A stretch of 64,000 nt of DNA from Candidatus Anstonella stagnisolia (GTDB lineage: Archaea > Micrarchaeota > Micrarchaeia > Anstonellales > Anstonellaceae), in NCBI GenBank assembly GCA_902384585.1, contig CABMCJ010000004.1, positions 62,001 through 126,000 of the forward strand, written 5' to 3'. Below the pieces are notes generated by a model. That model made no database searches and had not been told where the DNA came from. It worked only from the letters and a program-made list of their open reading frames with translations. Below, piece by piece: positions 33,700 to 41,944 of this stretch. A program made the position numbers and the translations under genes. Each line of letters starts with the position of its first letter. The stretch's first letter is position 1.

Positions 33700-34998
33700 T
33701 CACACGTATTCCTCTATCTTCACCTTTGGCATTTCTGCCCTTGTAAAGTCTTTCCCTTTTGCAACAAGCGGTTTTGTAGCATCCAGCCCCATCTTGGAAG
33801 TTTCCCGTGTATTTGGGTCTGCTGACGGGTCAAGGGACGAGCCCTTTTCCTTTTCCTTTACAACAAGGTTGCTTTTTGCCTGGAAGCGCGTTGCAATTGC
33901 CCATTCCACCTGCGCAGGGTCGTAAATGTCAATGTCCTCATCCACCACAATTGCAAGTTTGAGCGAGTGGTGTCCCAAGAATGCCGCCTCTATTGCTTTT
34001 TTTCCATCATCCTCGCTTTTTTTCTTTATGGACACAACCGCATGCAGCCAGGAGCACCCCCCAGGCGTAACGTTCACGCCTTTGCATTCGCACACTTTTG
34101 AAACCTCGCGCATAATAGTGGGCTCGCGCGGCATTCCCATCAGGAGCTTGTGCTCAAGGGCGCCAGGAAGAAGCGCATGGTAGAATGCACCGCTCTTGTA
34201 GTAAATTTTCTTTACTTTCACAACCCTCTGCTTCCTCACAATGTCATAAGTTTCGGTAAGGTCCACGAATTTGCCCTCATCCACAAGCTCAGGGGTGATT
34301 TCAGCAAGCATTACAACCTGTGATTCTGCAGGCACGGAAATCCCGTTCTCAAGCCGTACTGTCTCAAGTGGCATAAGGGAATTTGCAATCTGCAGCTCAT
34401 CCTTTCCAATTTCTACAGAAGTAGCAGCAGCAAGCAAAATGTGCGGGGGCAGCCCTATGCAAATAGCAACCTCCAAATTTCCTCCCGCCCTTTTTATGAA
34501 TTCGTCAAGGTGCCGTTGCAATATTCTTGCAACAAGCCTATCCTTTCCAATTTGCATCATTCTATGAAACGAACAATTCCTTCCGTATTCCTTGTCCTTC
34601 GCAATCACGACTGCGCTTGAAAGGTATTTTCCCCCGTCATCTGGATAATGGAACAAGAGAGGCAGCTTGCCCAAGTCCAACGTATTTATCTCATTCTTCA
34701 AGAATGGCGCATCCTTCGCCTCTTTCGGCTTTGTGGGATTGTCTATTGCATGTGCAAGCTTTCCAACAAGCTCCTCTTGAGAGCATCCGAGATATTCTGC
34801 AATAAGTTTTCTATCAGAAAAGAGATTCCCAATTACAGGAAAATCGCTTTCTCCTACTTTTGGGAAATAAACTGGCTTTCCATCAAGCGCGTACAAGAGG
34901 GAAGATGCTTCCAACTTTTCAGACACTTGTTTCTTTATGTGCACTATTCTCTTCTCTCTCTGCAATTTCTGCACGAATTTTTCAAGCGTTTGCTTCAT
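33700..34998 (-). CDS. UbiD-family decarboxylase, probable anhydromevalonate phosphate decarboxylase
   Basis: This 432-aa protein is a prenylated-FMN-dependent UbiD-family enzyme, expected to convert trans-anhydromevalonate 5-phosphate to isopentenyl phosphate. Visible marks include the NCSFHRMMQIGKDRLVARILQRHL region, the IANSLMPLETVRLENGISVPA segment, VDLTETYDIV and the C-terminal VDEDIDIYDPAQVEWAIATR. I start at the ATG at 34998 because it overlaps the ubiX stop (ATGA) and has AGGTGG six bases upstream. Lying between aconitase X and ubiX it completes the pathway set; other UbiD substrates are less likely. Confidence 0.88.
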   Translation of the reverse strand: MKQTLEKFVQKLQREKRIVHIKKQVSEKLEASSLLYALDGKPVYFPKVGESDFPVIGNLFSDRKLIAEYLGCSQEELVGKLAHAIDNPTKPKEAKDAPFLKNEINTLDLGKLPLLFHYPDDGGKYLSSAVVIAKDKEYGRNCSFHRMMQIGKDRLVARILQRHLDEFIKRAGGNLEVAICIGLPPHILLAAATSVEIGKDELQIANSLMPLETVRLENGISVPAESQVVMLAEITPELVDEGKFVDLTETYDIVRKQRVVKVKKIYYKSGAFYHALLPGALEHKLLMGMPREPTIMREVSKVCECKGVNVTPGGCSWLHAVVSIKKKSEDDGKKAIEAAFLGHHSLKLAIVVDEDIDIYDPAQVEWAIATRFQAKSNLVVKEKEKGSSLDPSADPNTRETSKMGLDATKPLVAKGKDFTRAEMPKVKIEEYV

Positions 34999-35528
34999 TC
35001 TTTCCACCTTTTGTACATTTTGTTCTTTACTCCAAGGGAATCAAGCGATTTCCCGACAACAAAATCAACAAGCTCACTTATGCTTTTTGGCTTGTGGTAA
35101 AACCCAGGGCACGCAGGCAGTATTACAACCCCTATCCTTGCGAGCTTGAGGCAGTTCTCAAGGGAAATTGCTGAAAGCGGGGTTTCCCGCACCACCAGCA
35201 CAAGCTTTTTCCCTTCCTTGATGCACACTTCCGCGCTCCTTGAGATTAAATTGTCCCCATACCCGTTTGCAATCGCGGACAATGTTTTAAGCGAGCAGGG
35301 GATTACGAGCATTGCATCAGGCGCGCTTGAGCCGGATGCGAAAGGCGCGAAAAAATCCTTTTCGCCATACACATTTTTCCCCGAAGGAAGCTTCACTCCC
35401 TCTTCTTTTGCAAGCACTTTTGCCCCTTCTGAAATTATCACGCCTGGCTTGTGCTCCCCAAGCGCCTCAATCGCGCGCTTTGCATACACAATGCCGGATG
35501 CGCCCGTAACCGCAACCACTATTCTCAT
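34995..35528 (-). CDS. ubiX: flavin prenyltransferase UbiX
   Basis: This 177-aa protein prenylates FMN to make the cofactor needed by UbiD-type decarboxylases. Signatures are the opening VAVTGASGIVYAKRAIEAL, the VIPCSLKTLSAIANGYGDNLISRSAEV region and LVLVVRETPLSAISLENCLKLARIG, then VVILPACPGFYHKPKS. It overlaps the decarboxylase by four bases downstream and the SdpI-like gene by four bases upstream, so the whole set is likely one transcript. The length is slightly below 190 but all core motifs are present. Confidence 0.93.
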   Translation of the reverse strand: MRIVVAVTGASGIVYAKRAIEALGEHKPGVIISEGAKVLAKEEGVKLPSGKNVYGEKDFFAPFASGSSAPDAMLVIPCSLKTLSAIANGYGDNLISRSAEVCIKEGKKLVLVVRETPLSAISLENCLKLARIGVVILPACPGFYHKPKSISELVDFVVGKSLDSLGVKNKMYKRWKE

Positions 35529-36166
35529 TTTCCCTTCCTCTCATTTGAATATTCTATATAAGAATACGCGAAAAGATAAACCGCAGAAAACAAAACCGGC
35601 GCAACCACGAATACGAGCGAGTATTTTGGCAGCAGGATTCCAAGAAGGCAGAGCACTGCGCACGCCTTGAAAAGTTTCCCTCCAAGCTTATGCGTCTTTT
35701 CCCATACTCCCTTGCTGCTTAGCGTCCACGGAGTGCGTATCCCAATAGTCCAGTTCTGCTTTGCCACCTGCACAAGCGAGCCCATGAAATAGAACAGCCC
35801 TGCAAACGCGGGCGCAAGGGCCTGCCCCATGTTGAATTCAATCCCCATGTTCCACACAACAATGAGCGCCTGCAAATAAAGCATGAAAATTTCAATTGCG
35901 GCAATAAACCAGCAGTATTTTTCCCAAAACTGCTCGATGTTCTTCCTTTTGGGGTCCATTTTTGGTATAATGTAAAGAAGAAGCGCAAGCACTACCATCA
36001 GAATCGGCACCAGGAATATCCAGAATTCCTTTTGCGCAAAACCGTCTGCATTCCCCTCAATTCCCCAGTGCACTGCAATCCTGTCGGGAATTTGTGGATA
36101 AAACCAGAATGCAATCGCAAATGCAAGCACTATTGCCATTGCGGCAGCAATCCATCCGTTTCTCAT
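35525..36166 (-). CDS. SdpI/DUF1648-type membrane protein
   Basis: This 213-aa protein has about six membrane helices. The N-terminal pair with FYPQIPDRIAVHWGIEGNADGF is the DUF1648 signature, and the NWTIGIRTPWTLSSKGVWEKTHKLGGKLF segment matches SdpI-type proteins. SdpI in Bacillus gives immunity to a toxin and signals to a repressor; that role cannot be transferred here without evidence. I start at MRNGWIAAAM, with GGAG about ten bases upstream. It overlaps ubiX by four bases and heads the isopentenyl phosphate operon, which is unexpected for its family. Confidence 0.82.
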   Translation of the reverse strand: MRNGWIAAAMAIVLAFAIAFWFYPQIPDRIAVHWGIEGNADGFAQKEFWIFLVPILMVVLALLLYIIPKMDPKRKNIEQFWEKYCWFIAAIEIFMLYLQALIVVWNMGIEFNMGQALAPAFAGLFYFMGSLVQVAKQNWTIGIRTPWTLSSKGVWEKTHKLGGKLFKACAVLCLLGILLPKYSLVFVVAPVLFSAVYLFAYSYIEYSNERKGK

Positions 36167-36258
36167 GCAACCCATCTCCACTGCCTTCTTCTCATCAATT
36201 GTTATTAATCATTCTGCTTGCGGGGAAAAATAAAAAAAGAAAAGAAAAAGAAGGAGAC

Positions 36259-36831
36259 CTATACGAGCGAGCCAAGGTAGAGCGAGAATACCATGAGCAG
36301 CACTCCGTACATTATTACGAACAGGCCTATTATGCTCACAAGCGCAAGCCCTGCGGAAAGCGGGTTGAAGAGCATGAAGAGCCCAAGCAGCACGAACAGT
36401 ATGCCCACTATGAGCGGCACAATCCTGCTCTTGAGCTTCTTGAGGGCGTATGCTATCTGCCCAAGCCCGCCAATAATGGCAATCACTGCGAGTATGAGCG
36501 CAAGGAACCCGAACGTGAGTATCACGCCTGCTGTTACTGCATCAGGAATTGCAAGCATTATGCCCCCTGCGATTATTGCTATCAGCCCCATAATCACCAG
36601 ATATCCTGCAAAACCCGTGCCCTTGCATTTGAAAAGCCCCTCATAAAGCTTTAGCAGCCCTGCAACAACAAGAAGCAGCCCCAGAACAAAAATCGTAGAG
36701 TTTATCGTCATGGTGGGTGTGATAAGAAGCAGCAGCCCGAAAAGGAAGAACAGGACGCCCGCAAGCCCCACTGCCATCCCTTCTTTTTCCAAAAGGCTCA
36801 TGCCTTTTTTAGCAGTTCCCTTTTTAGCCAT
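36259..36831 (-). CDS. DUF308 (HdeD-like) membrane protein
   Basis: This 190-aa protein consists of three pairs of membrane helices with internal similarity: GLAGVLFFLFGLLLLITP, then YLVIMGLIAIIAGGIMLAIP, then LIVGILFVLLGLFMLFNP, each ending in a Pro. This is the DUF308 layout seen in HdeD, linked with acid resistance in enterobacteria. GGAGGGG precedes the ATG. Neighbours give no functional hint: the SdpI-like gene is 92 bp downstream and the cupredoxin is in the same direction further upstream. Confidence 0.82.
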   Translation of the reverse strand: MAKKGTAKKGMSLLEKEGMAVGLAGVLFFLFGLLLLITPTMTINSTIFVLGLLLVVAGLLKLYEGLFKCKGTGFAGYLVIMGLIAIIAGGIMLAIPDAVTAGVILTFGFLALILAVIAIIGGLGQIAYALKKLKSRIVPLIVGILFVLLGLFMLFNPLSAGLALVSIIGLFVIMYGVLLMVFSLYLGSLV

Positions 36832-36976
36832 TCAAACCCCTCCGGTTTTGCGCGCTTTGCGTAAGAAAAAGGCGGGACTTCACTCCTGCACCGCTTTTGC
36901 GCATATAACGCAAATTTGAAGGCGTTTCTTATAAACGTTTTGCAGGTTTCTTTTTGCAGGCTTCAGCCGCAGCCGG

Positions 36977-37369
36977 TTACTTTACAACAACGGTGCCTTT
37001 CATGGAAGGGTGCACTGAGCAATGATATGCATACGTGCCGGGCGCATTGAAAGTGTAACTCCCTTCCCCCCCGCTTTGGAATATGCCCGTGTCAAATGCC
37101 CCGTTGTCGCTCGTTACGGAGTGCGGCACCGAGTCCTTGTTTGTCCACGTAACTGTTGTGCCCTTTGCAATTTCAATCGAAGCAGGGTTGAATGCAAAGC
37201 CGCTTATCCCAACAGTTGCCTTTGAAGCCTGTGCTGCCGGAGGTGCCTGCAAACCCGAATTTGCCGCAGGCGTTGTTGCCGGCGCTTGCGGCGCATTTGG
37301 TGCCGCATATTGCTGCGTGCAGCCGAAAACAAGGAGCGCGATTAAAACTGAAACCACCAATCCTTTCAT
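36977..37369 (-). CDS. blue-copper (cupredoxin) lipoprotein
   Basis: This 130-aa protein begins with a lipoprotein signal (MKGLVVSVLIALLVFGC), followed by a Pro/Ala/Gln-rich spacer to about residue 50 and a type 1 copper domain. The copper ligands are visible: His in SVPHSVTSD, then Cys, His and Met in YHCSVHPSMKGTV. It is an outward-facing one-electron carrier of the amicyanin/halocyanin kind. The ORF track extends 102 residues too far; GGAGGG seven bases before this ATG sets the start. It is divergent from the FAD/Rieske fusion and probably shares its TATA box, so the two may exchange electrons. Confidence 0.92.
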   Translation of the reverse strand: MKGLVVSVLIALLVFGCTQQYAAPNAPQAPATTPAANSGLQAPPAAQASKATVGISGFAFNPASIEIAKGTTVTWTNKDSVPHSVTSDNGAFDTGIFQSGGEGSYTFNAPGTYAYHCSVHPSMKGTVVVK

Positions 37370-37401
37370 ATCCATCCCTCCGCAACAAGTCCCAAGCCCA
37401 T

Positions 37402-37412
37402 CTTTATAAAAG
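37402..37412. promoter_or_regulatory. shared palindromic TATA box, cupredoxin (minus) and FAD/Rieske fusion (plus)
   Basis: CTTTATAAAAG contains the self-complementary TTTATAAA. It lies about 38 nt before each start codon on opposite strands, giving leaders of about 11-13 nt. It is the only TATA candidate in the 73-bp gap. Confidence 0.6.
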
Positions 37413-37442
37413 TTGGGGCAACTTCGTATATGGGGCAGCCTG

Positions 37443-39692
37443 ATGGCAAAACAATTGAAAAATTCTTCTCCTTGGTTTGATTCGGTTCCGCAGAAGGTTC
37501 GCTTTCCCGCGCTTTTTGGGGAACAAGCTGCCGATTTCGCAGTAATAGGCGGCGGGATTGTGGGCGTGATGGCTGCATGGAGGATGGCAGAGCAAGGGTT
37601 CTCGGTGATACTTCTTGAAAAAGGGACGATTGCAGGGGGTGAAACCGGCTTTACAACCGCGCTCCTCACCCGCATCCCTGATACCTCAAGTGCAATCCTC
37701 TCAAAAAAATACGGGAGCGCATTCGTGCAGGAACTTTTTGTTGCAACGCGCGAGGCAAGCGGATACCTGCATTCCCTTGTAAAAAGGAGGAAAATAAAGT
37801 GCGATTTTTCAGAATGCTCCTCCTATTGCTGTTCTTATGCGCCTGAAAATCCAAAACTTAAGATGGAATGGGCTGCAGTGCACTCTGTTGATAAAAATGC
37901 GCATTTTGTGCAGGGCAAAGAAGCGCGCGCCGCCTGCCCTGCTGTTGCAGAGGCAATGTGCGTTGAAGGCGAGGCGCGCTTTGATGTGCGCAAATTTATC
38001 TTCGGGCTGCTGGAGAAAAAGCCATCCTGCTTGCGGGTATTTGAAAATTCCGAGGCAAAAGAGATTTCTGTTTCTGGCAAGGTGGAAATAAGGACAGCAG
38101 GGGGGATTGTCCGCGCGAAAAAAATAATACTTGCAACCGGAGTCCCGCCCAGGCAGTTCGAGCTTCCGGTTTCCCTTGAAACAAACGTGACTTTTGCGCT
38201 TGTTGCAAATTACCCCAAGGGCGCCCCGTTTTCGGACAATATTTTCTGGGATACAGCGGACCCATACTTCTATTTCCGCAGGCTGGACTCGCACAGGATA
38301 ATACTTGGGGGCATGGACGTTCGCGAGGGCGAGAAATTTAGCGCAAACGAACAGCACGAAAAGCTCAGGGAATTTCTCAATGAAAAATTCTCAGGCAAAT
38401 ACACTGTTGAAAATGAGTGGTCCGGAAGGATTGTGTGCACCCATGACGGCTTGCCTTACATTGCGCAGCACCCCAAATACCCAAACGTGCTTGTTGCAAC
38501 GGGCTTGGGAGGGAACGGGATGGTGATGGGCGCAATGGCGGGCGGAATTCTTGCTGGCCTTGCAACGGGCAAACAAAATCCGCATGCAAAACTATTTTCA
38601 TTTTCAAGAGGCGCGCAAACAGAGCAGCAGGCTAAGCCAAAACAGCAACCTATGCAAAACACCCGGATTCAAACAAAGCAGAATGTGCAAAACAAGCATG
38701 AACCTCCGGCGCCTGCGGCAAAAAATGCGCACGCAATCCTCCTTGCCTTCGCACTCGTATACCTCTCGGTATTTGCGCTCACAACGTACACGTTTTTCAG
38801 CGCACACGGGGGAGTGTCCTTCCTGATTGGCGCAAACTTTGCGACTGCAAGCGCGCTTCTCTTCCCACTTGTCGGGCTTTATGCCTTCAGCCTCCTGTGG
38901 GCGCAGATTATGATAGGCTCAAACCTTGACTTGCTAAGGAAGGTTTTCCCGCTTGCCGAGAAGTTCCACCGCGCGGAAGGCATCGCAGCCCTTCTTTTTG
39001 CGCTCATCCACCCCTCCATGATTCTCATAGGTGTCGGGCTTTCAAATTTCCTTGCCCTTAATTTTGTGCCTCCTTCCCTTGTGACTTTTGTGTGGCTGGG
39101 CTTCTTCCAGCTTCTCCTTCTCATATGCACTGCCGGCAGCGCACTCCTGATGCAGCATCCGTTCCTTCGCACGCGCTGGCGCATTATACACTATGCGAAC
39201 TACCTTTTGTTCGCATCCGTATGGATTCACTCGTGGTTCCTCGGAAGCAACGTGCAGTCCAGTTCCCTCAAGTATTTGTGGGCAGCTTTTGCCCTTAGCG
39301 TAATCGTGTCCCTTGCATTGCGCATTGCACGCGCGCGCAAGGCAGTTGGAAGCGGCATTAACAAAGAGGTGGTTGGGATGAAAGGTACAAAATATGTGAA
39401 AGTCGCATTGGTAAAAGACATAGGGGAAGGCTCGCCCTTCTGCGCAAGCGCAAACGGCACAAACCTTGCAATCTTCAAGCTCAATGGCAAATTCTATGCA
39501 ACTGAAAACGCCTGCCCTCATGCAGGGGGGCCCCTTTGCAGCGGTCCCCTCAATGCGGGTGTTGTAGAGTGCCCCTGGCATGGGAGCAAATTTGACGTTG
39601 CCTCAGGCAAAGTTCTTGCTGGCCCCGCGACAACGCCCGTGAAAACTTTTCCCGTGCGCATCTCTGGGGAAAATGTTGAAGTAATGCTGTAA
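37443..39692 (+). CDS. three-part redox fusion: FAD oxidoreductase, ferric-reductase-like membrane domain, Rieske
   Basis: This 749-aa protein joins three modules. Residues about 30-400 are a DadA/glycine-oxidase-like FAD domain (FAVIGGGIVGVMAAWRM, then VATGLGGNGMVMGAMAGG near the end). After a Gln/Lys-rich linker, residues about 430-640 hold six helices of the ferric-reductase/NOX type, with His in FHRAEG, LIHPSM, IIHYANY and WIHSWF that could bind two b-hemes. The C-terminal 105 residues are a Rieske [2Fe-2S] domain: CPHAGGPLCSG and CPWHGSKF. I start at the ATG (MAKQLKNSSPW); the longer form uses TTG. Electron donor and acceptor are inferred only from the divergent cupredoxin. Confidence 0.9.
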   Translation: MAKQLKNSSPWFDSVPQKVRFPALFGEQAADFAVIGGGIVGVMAAWRMAEQGFSVILLEKGTIAGGETGFTTALLTRIPDTSSAILSKKYGSAFVQELFVATREASGYLHSLVKRRKIKCDFSECSSYCCSYAPENPKLKMEWAAVHSVDKNAHFVQGKEARAACPAVAEAMCVEGEARFDVRKFIFGLLEKKPSCLRVFENSEAKEISVSGKVEIRTAGGIVRAKKIILATGVPPRQFELPVSLETNVTFALVANYPKGAPFSDNIFWDTADPYFYFRRLDSHRIILGGMDVREGEKFSANEQHEKLREFLNEKFSGKYTVENEWSGRIVCTHDGLPYIAQHPKYPNVLVATGLGGNGMVMGAMAGGILAGLATGKQNPHAKLFSFSRGAQTEQQAKPKQQPMQNTRIQTKQNVQNKHEPPAPAAKNAHAILLAFALVYLSVFALTTYTFFSAHGGVSFLIGANFATASALLFPLVGLYAFSLLWAQIMIGSNLDLLRKVFPLAEKFHRAEGIAALLFALIHPSMILIGVGLSNFLALNFVPPSLVTFVWLGFFQLLLLICTAGSALLMQHPFLRTRWRIIHYANYLLFASVWIHSWFLGSNVQSSSLKYLWAAFALSVIVSLALRIARARKAVGSGINKEVVGMKGTKYVKVALVKDIGEGSPFCASANGTNLAIFKLNGKFYATENACPHAGGPLCSGPLNAGVVECPWHGSKFDVASGKVLAGPATTPVKTFPVRISGENVEVML

Positions 39693-39702
39693 AACTTATG
39701 CC

Positions 39703-40260
39703 ATGTTTTTGAACCTTTGCAACCATAATAACAGCATGGTCAGCATTCATATCAGTGAGAACACCAAATGCCCGCCAACTATTGGCAGCGGGCAAAACAT
39801 ATTCAACAGGTTGCCAATGCTGTCTTCGGTGTTTTATTTCCGAGAGCTGAATTTCAAGCAGGTGCCTCGTTTTCCAAGGGCAATTTACAAGGGCAAAGGG
39901 GCAGAAAACCTCACGCTGCCGCAATCCGACAAAGAAGAAAATATGAGCTATTTTATAATCCGTGAAAGCAGCAACAGGCTTGTCGGCAGCGTAGCGGTAA
40001 ATCCGGTCAAAAAGCTGGCAACCTACCTTTTTATCCTGCCGCAAATGAGGGCAAACGGGTACGGGCAATTGGCAATCGAAGCCCTTGAGCAATATGCAAT
40101 GGAAAACAACTGGGCAAAAGTCAGGTCGCACGTGCCATCATACAGGGTCGATACGCTGGCTTTTTTGGAAGGAAGGGGCTGGATCCGCTTCGGCCCGTAT
40201 CTTAGCAAACTCCACAAAAAATATTTTTACGTAATGGAAAAGCGTTTCCCCAAATCCTAA
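39703..40260 (+). CDS. GNAT-type acetyltransferase
   Basis: This protein of up to 185 aa has the GNAT core: RLVGSVAVNPVKKLATYLFILPQMRANGYGQLAIEALEQYAMEN, where the strand-Pro-x-x-Arg-x-x-Gly-x-Gly/Ala stretch is the acetyl-CoA loop, then VPSYRVDTLAFLEGRGWIRFG. It is followed by a Lys-rich end. The start is uncertain: 39703 and 39736 (MVSIHISENTK) are both ATG without a clear Shine-Dalgarno. The substrate is unknown. It lies ten bases after the FAD/Rieske fusion on the same strand. Confidence 0.78.
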   Translation: MFLNLCNHNNSMVSIHISENTKCPPTIGSGQNIFNRLPMLSSVFYFRELNFKQVPRFPRAIYKGKGAENLTLPQSDKEENMSYFIIRESSNRLVGSVAVNPVKKLATYLFILPQMRANGYGQLAIEALEQYAMENNWAKVRSHVPSYRVDTLAFLEGRGWIRFGPYLSKLHKKYFYVMEKRFPKS

Positions 40261-40386
40261 ATTTGCGCGAACAGGTTAACATAATATTTAGTGTATTTGC
40301 TCAGAAGCTACTCCGTAGAGCCATTGGGTTTTCCTACCTCACTGGAGCGGTGTCATCATCGCATACATATTCTGCCCGAAGTGCTA

Positions 40387-40911
40387 TTAATACCTGTCGT
40401 TGTCTAGCACAACGTGAATCATGTATGCAAAGAATCCGCACGCCGCCGCAAATGCGCTTGCAAGAAGCCCGTATTTTCCAAGAAGGTAAACGAACACTGC
40501 GGCGCCGAAAAGGAAAGCAGGGATAATGCCGTGCAAAGGGCCGCTCTTGAACGGTATTATGATGTCAATTACAGTTGCAATGAGAAACGGCGCAACAATG
40601 AGCAGTGCAAGGGTTCCAGACGAGCAATTTGCCTGCCCGAATTCCGCAATGCACATTTGGGATATTTTTCCTTCCATCCCAAGGAAGATGTAGAGCATGA
40701 TGAAGAAAGAGGCAACAAATACCGCAAGCTTGAGATGCCTGCGCAAGTGTATGAACGGGATGTCTATGTTGGGTGCAAAGGTGCCTGCAAATACCGCTGC
40801 GCACGCAACAAGAAGCGCGCTTGGAGTGAGTGCAAAGCGCAAATACCCAACAAGCACGGCCAGTGCGCTAATCACCAAAGAAAACAGCAGGCTTTCTTTT
40901 ATCTTGAGCAT
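40387..40911 (-). CDS. membrane-bound metal-dependent hydrolase-like protein (YdjM type)
   Basis: This 174-aa protein has about five helices. The segment GTFAPNIDIPFIHLRRH after the second helix and GPLHGIIPAFLFG near residue 130 resemble the DxDH and HRGxxH metal-site regions of the YdjM/DUF457 family, though the spacing is altered and the first motif has Asn-Ile-Asp. I start at MLKIKESLLF because a TATA-like AAGTAATATACC lies about 27 nt upstream. It converges on nothing and is separated from the GNAT gene by a 126-bp gap with no evident feature. Enzymatic activity is doubtful. Confidence 0.65.
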   Translation of the reverse strand: MLKIKESLLFSLVISALAVLVGYLRFALTPSALLVACAAVFAGTFAPNIDIPFIHLRRHLKLAVFVASFFIMLYIFLGMEGKISQMCIAEFGQANCSSGTLALLIVAPFLIATVIDIIIPFKSGPLHGIIPAFLFGAAVFVYLLGKYGLLASAFAAACGFFAYMIHVVLDNDRY

Positions 40912-40966
40912 GCGCCTAATTCGCACAGCAGGTATATTACTTTTACTGGCTCGCAATCCCGAAAAC

Positions 40967-41749
40967 TCAGTATATGACTATTACCGGTTCGGTGTACCTT
41001 CTCACAGTGCTCTCAGACATCCTTTTGCGCAGCATGTCCTCCATAAGGAGCTTGGCGTTCTCGCGCGTGTCGGAAAGCCATCCCAAATGCAGATTCATGC
41101 GGATTATGCGGTTTGGGATGGAGTGCCTTGTGGATTTGGGGGGAAGCGGCCTGCGTGCAACCGCTTCTTTCACAACGTCCTCTTTTGTGAACATGCGCCG
41201 GTACAGGACGGTCCTTCCCTCTGCCAAAAATTCCTCTGCGCGGTAATCTTCAATGTATGCAATGTCAGTTGAAGGTATTTTGGAAACAAGCGCATTCTGC
41301 TCTTCCACGACATCTCTAAGGGAGCCTGAAAAGGAATTGAAAAGGTAGCACTCCTGCTGCCCGTTTTTCCTCTTCACAGCCATGAAGCAGCCTTTCATCT
41401 TGTCAAGCTCCGCAAGCCCAGTGTCAAAATCAACTTTCTCTTTCTTGTGCTCAAACACGCCAAGGTCAATGTTTTTCACTGCGGGGAACCATCCTCCAAT
41501 CTTTATGCTCTCATCCTCATAGTCCACAAGCTGGCAGGCGGCGTTTGGGCATTTTATCATGTCTAGGACTGCGCGGCGGTGGTTGCCGTCAAGCACTACA
41601 AAATTCTTTTTGTCCACGATTATGGGGTCCACAAGGCGCCCGATGTTGAGCATTGCCTCGCGAAGTGCAAGAAGGTTCTTTTCAATAGTCTGCTCGTGCA
41701 CAAGAAGCTTCTCCGTTGGAATAATGTCTAGCATGTCGAGTACTTCCAT
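40967..41749 (-). CDS. ParB/sulfiredoxin-fold protein
   Basis: This 260-aa protein starts at MEVLDMLDIIPTEKL, six bases after GGGAGGGG. Residues about 20-75 match the ParB/Srx fold: LVDPIIVDKKNFVVLDGNHRRAVLDM, the DGxHR box seen in ParB-like nucleases and in the archaeal free-serine kinase SerK. A second mixed domain and a C-terminal basic helix with STRHSIPNRIIRMN follow. No HTH of chromosomal ParB is evident and there is no ParA nearby, so partition is unlikely. A SerK-like kinase is an attractive but unproved alternative. Confidence 0.65.
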   Translation of the reverse strand: MEVLDMLDIIPTEKLLVHEQTIEKNLLALREAMLNIGRLVDPIIVDKKNFVVLDGNHRRAVLDMIKCPNAACQLVDYEDESIKIGGWFPAVKNIDLGVFEHKKEKVDFDTGLAELDKMKGCFMAVKRKNGQQECYLFNSFSGSLRDVVEEQNALVSKIPSTDIAYIEDYRAEEFLAEGRTVLYRRMFTKEDVVKEAVARRPLPPKSTRHSIPNRIIRMNLHLGWLSDTRENAKLLMEDMLRKRMSESTVRRYTEPVIVIY

Positions 41750-41944
41750 AAAAGCCCCTCCCATCAGTTACTTGCATGTAAAATTAAAAAACATGCTGCA
41801 TGCGGCAACGCCATTTGCCAAGCGTAAATATTATTGCCTCAGATGCTGTTAGCAACATCATCAAATCAGCGGTTGTTCATATCTTCATAGGCGTACTCAT
41901 TGGGCTGCCCGCACTATTTAAAGCTAATCGGGAAAATAAGGCGC

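Noticed and set aside
40261-40386. RNA or small gene in the gap after the GNAT gene
   Set aside because: No stable fold, TATA-start pair or hydrophobic microORF was found.
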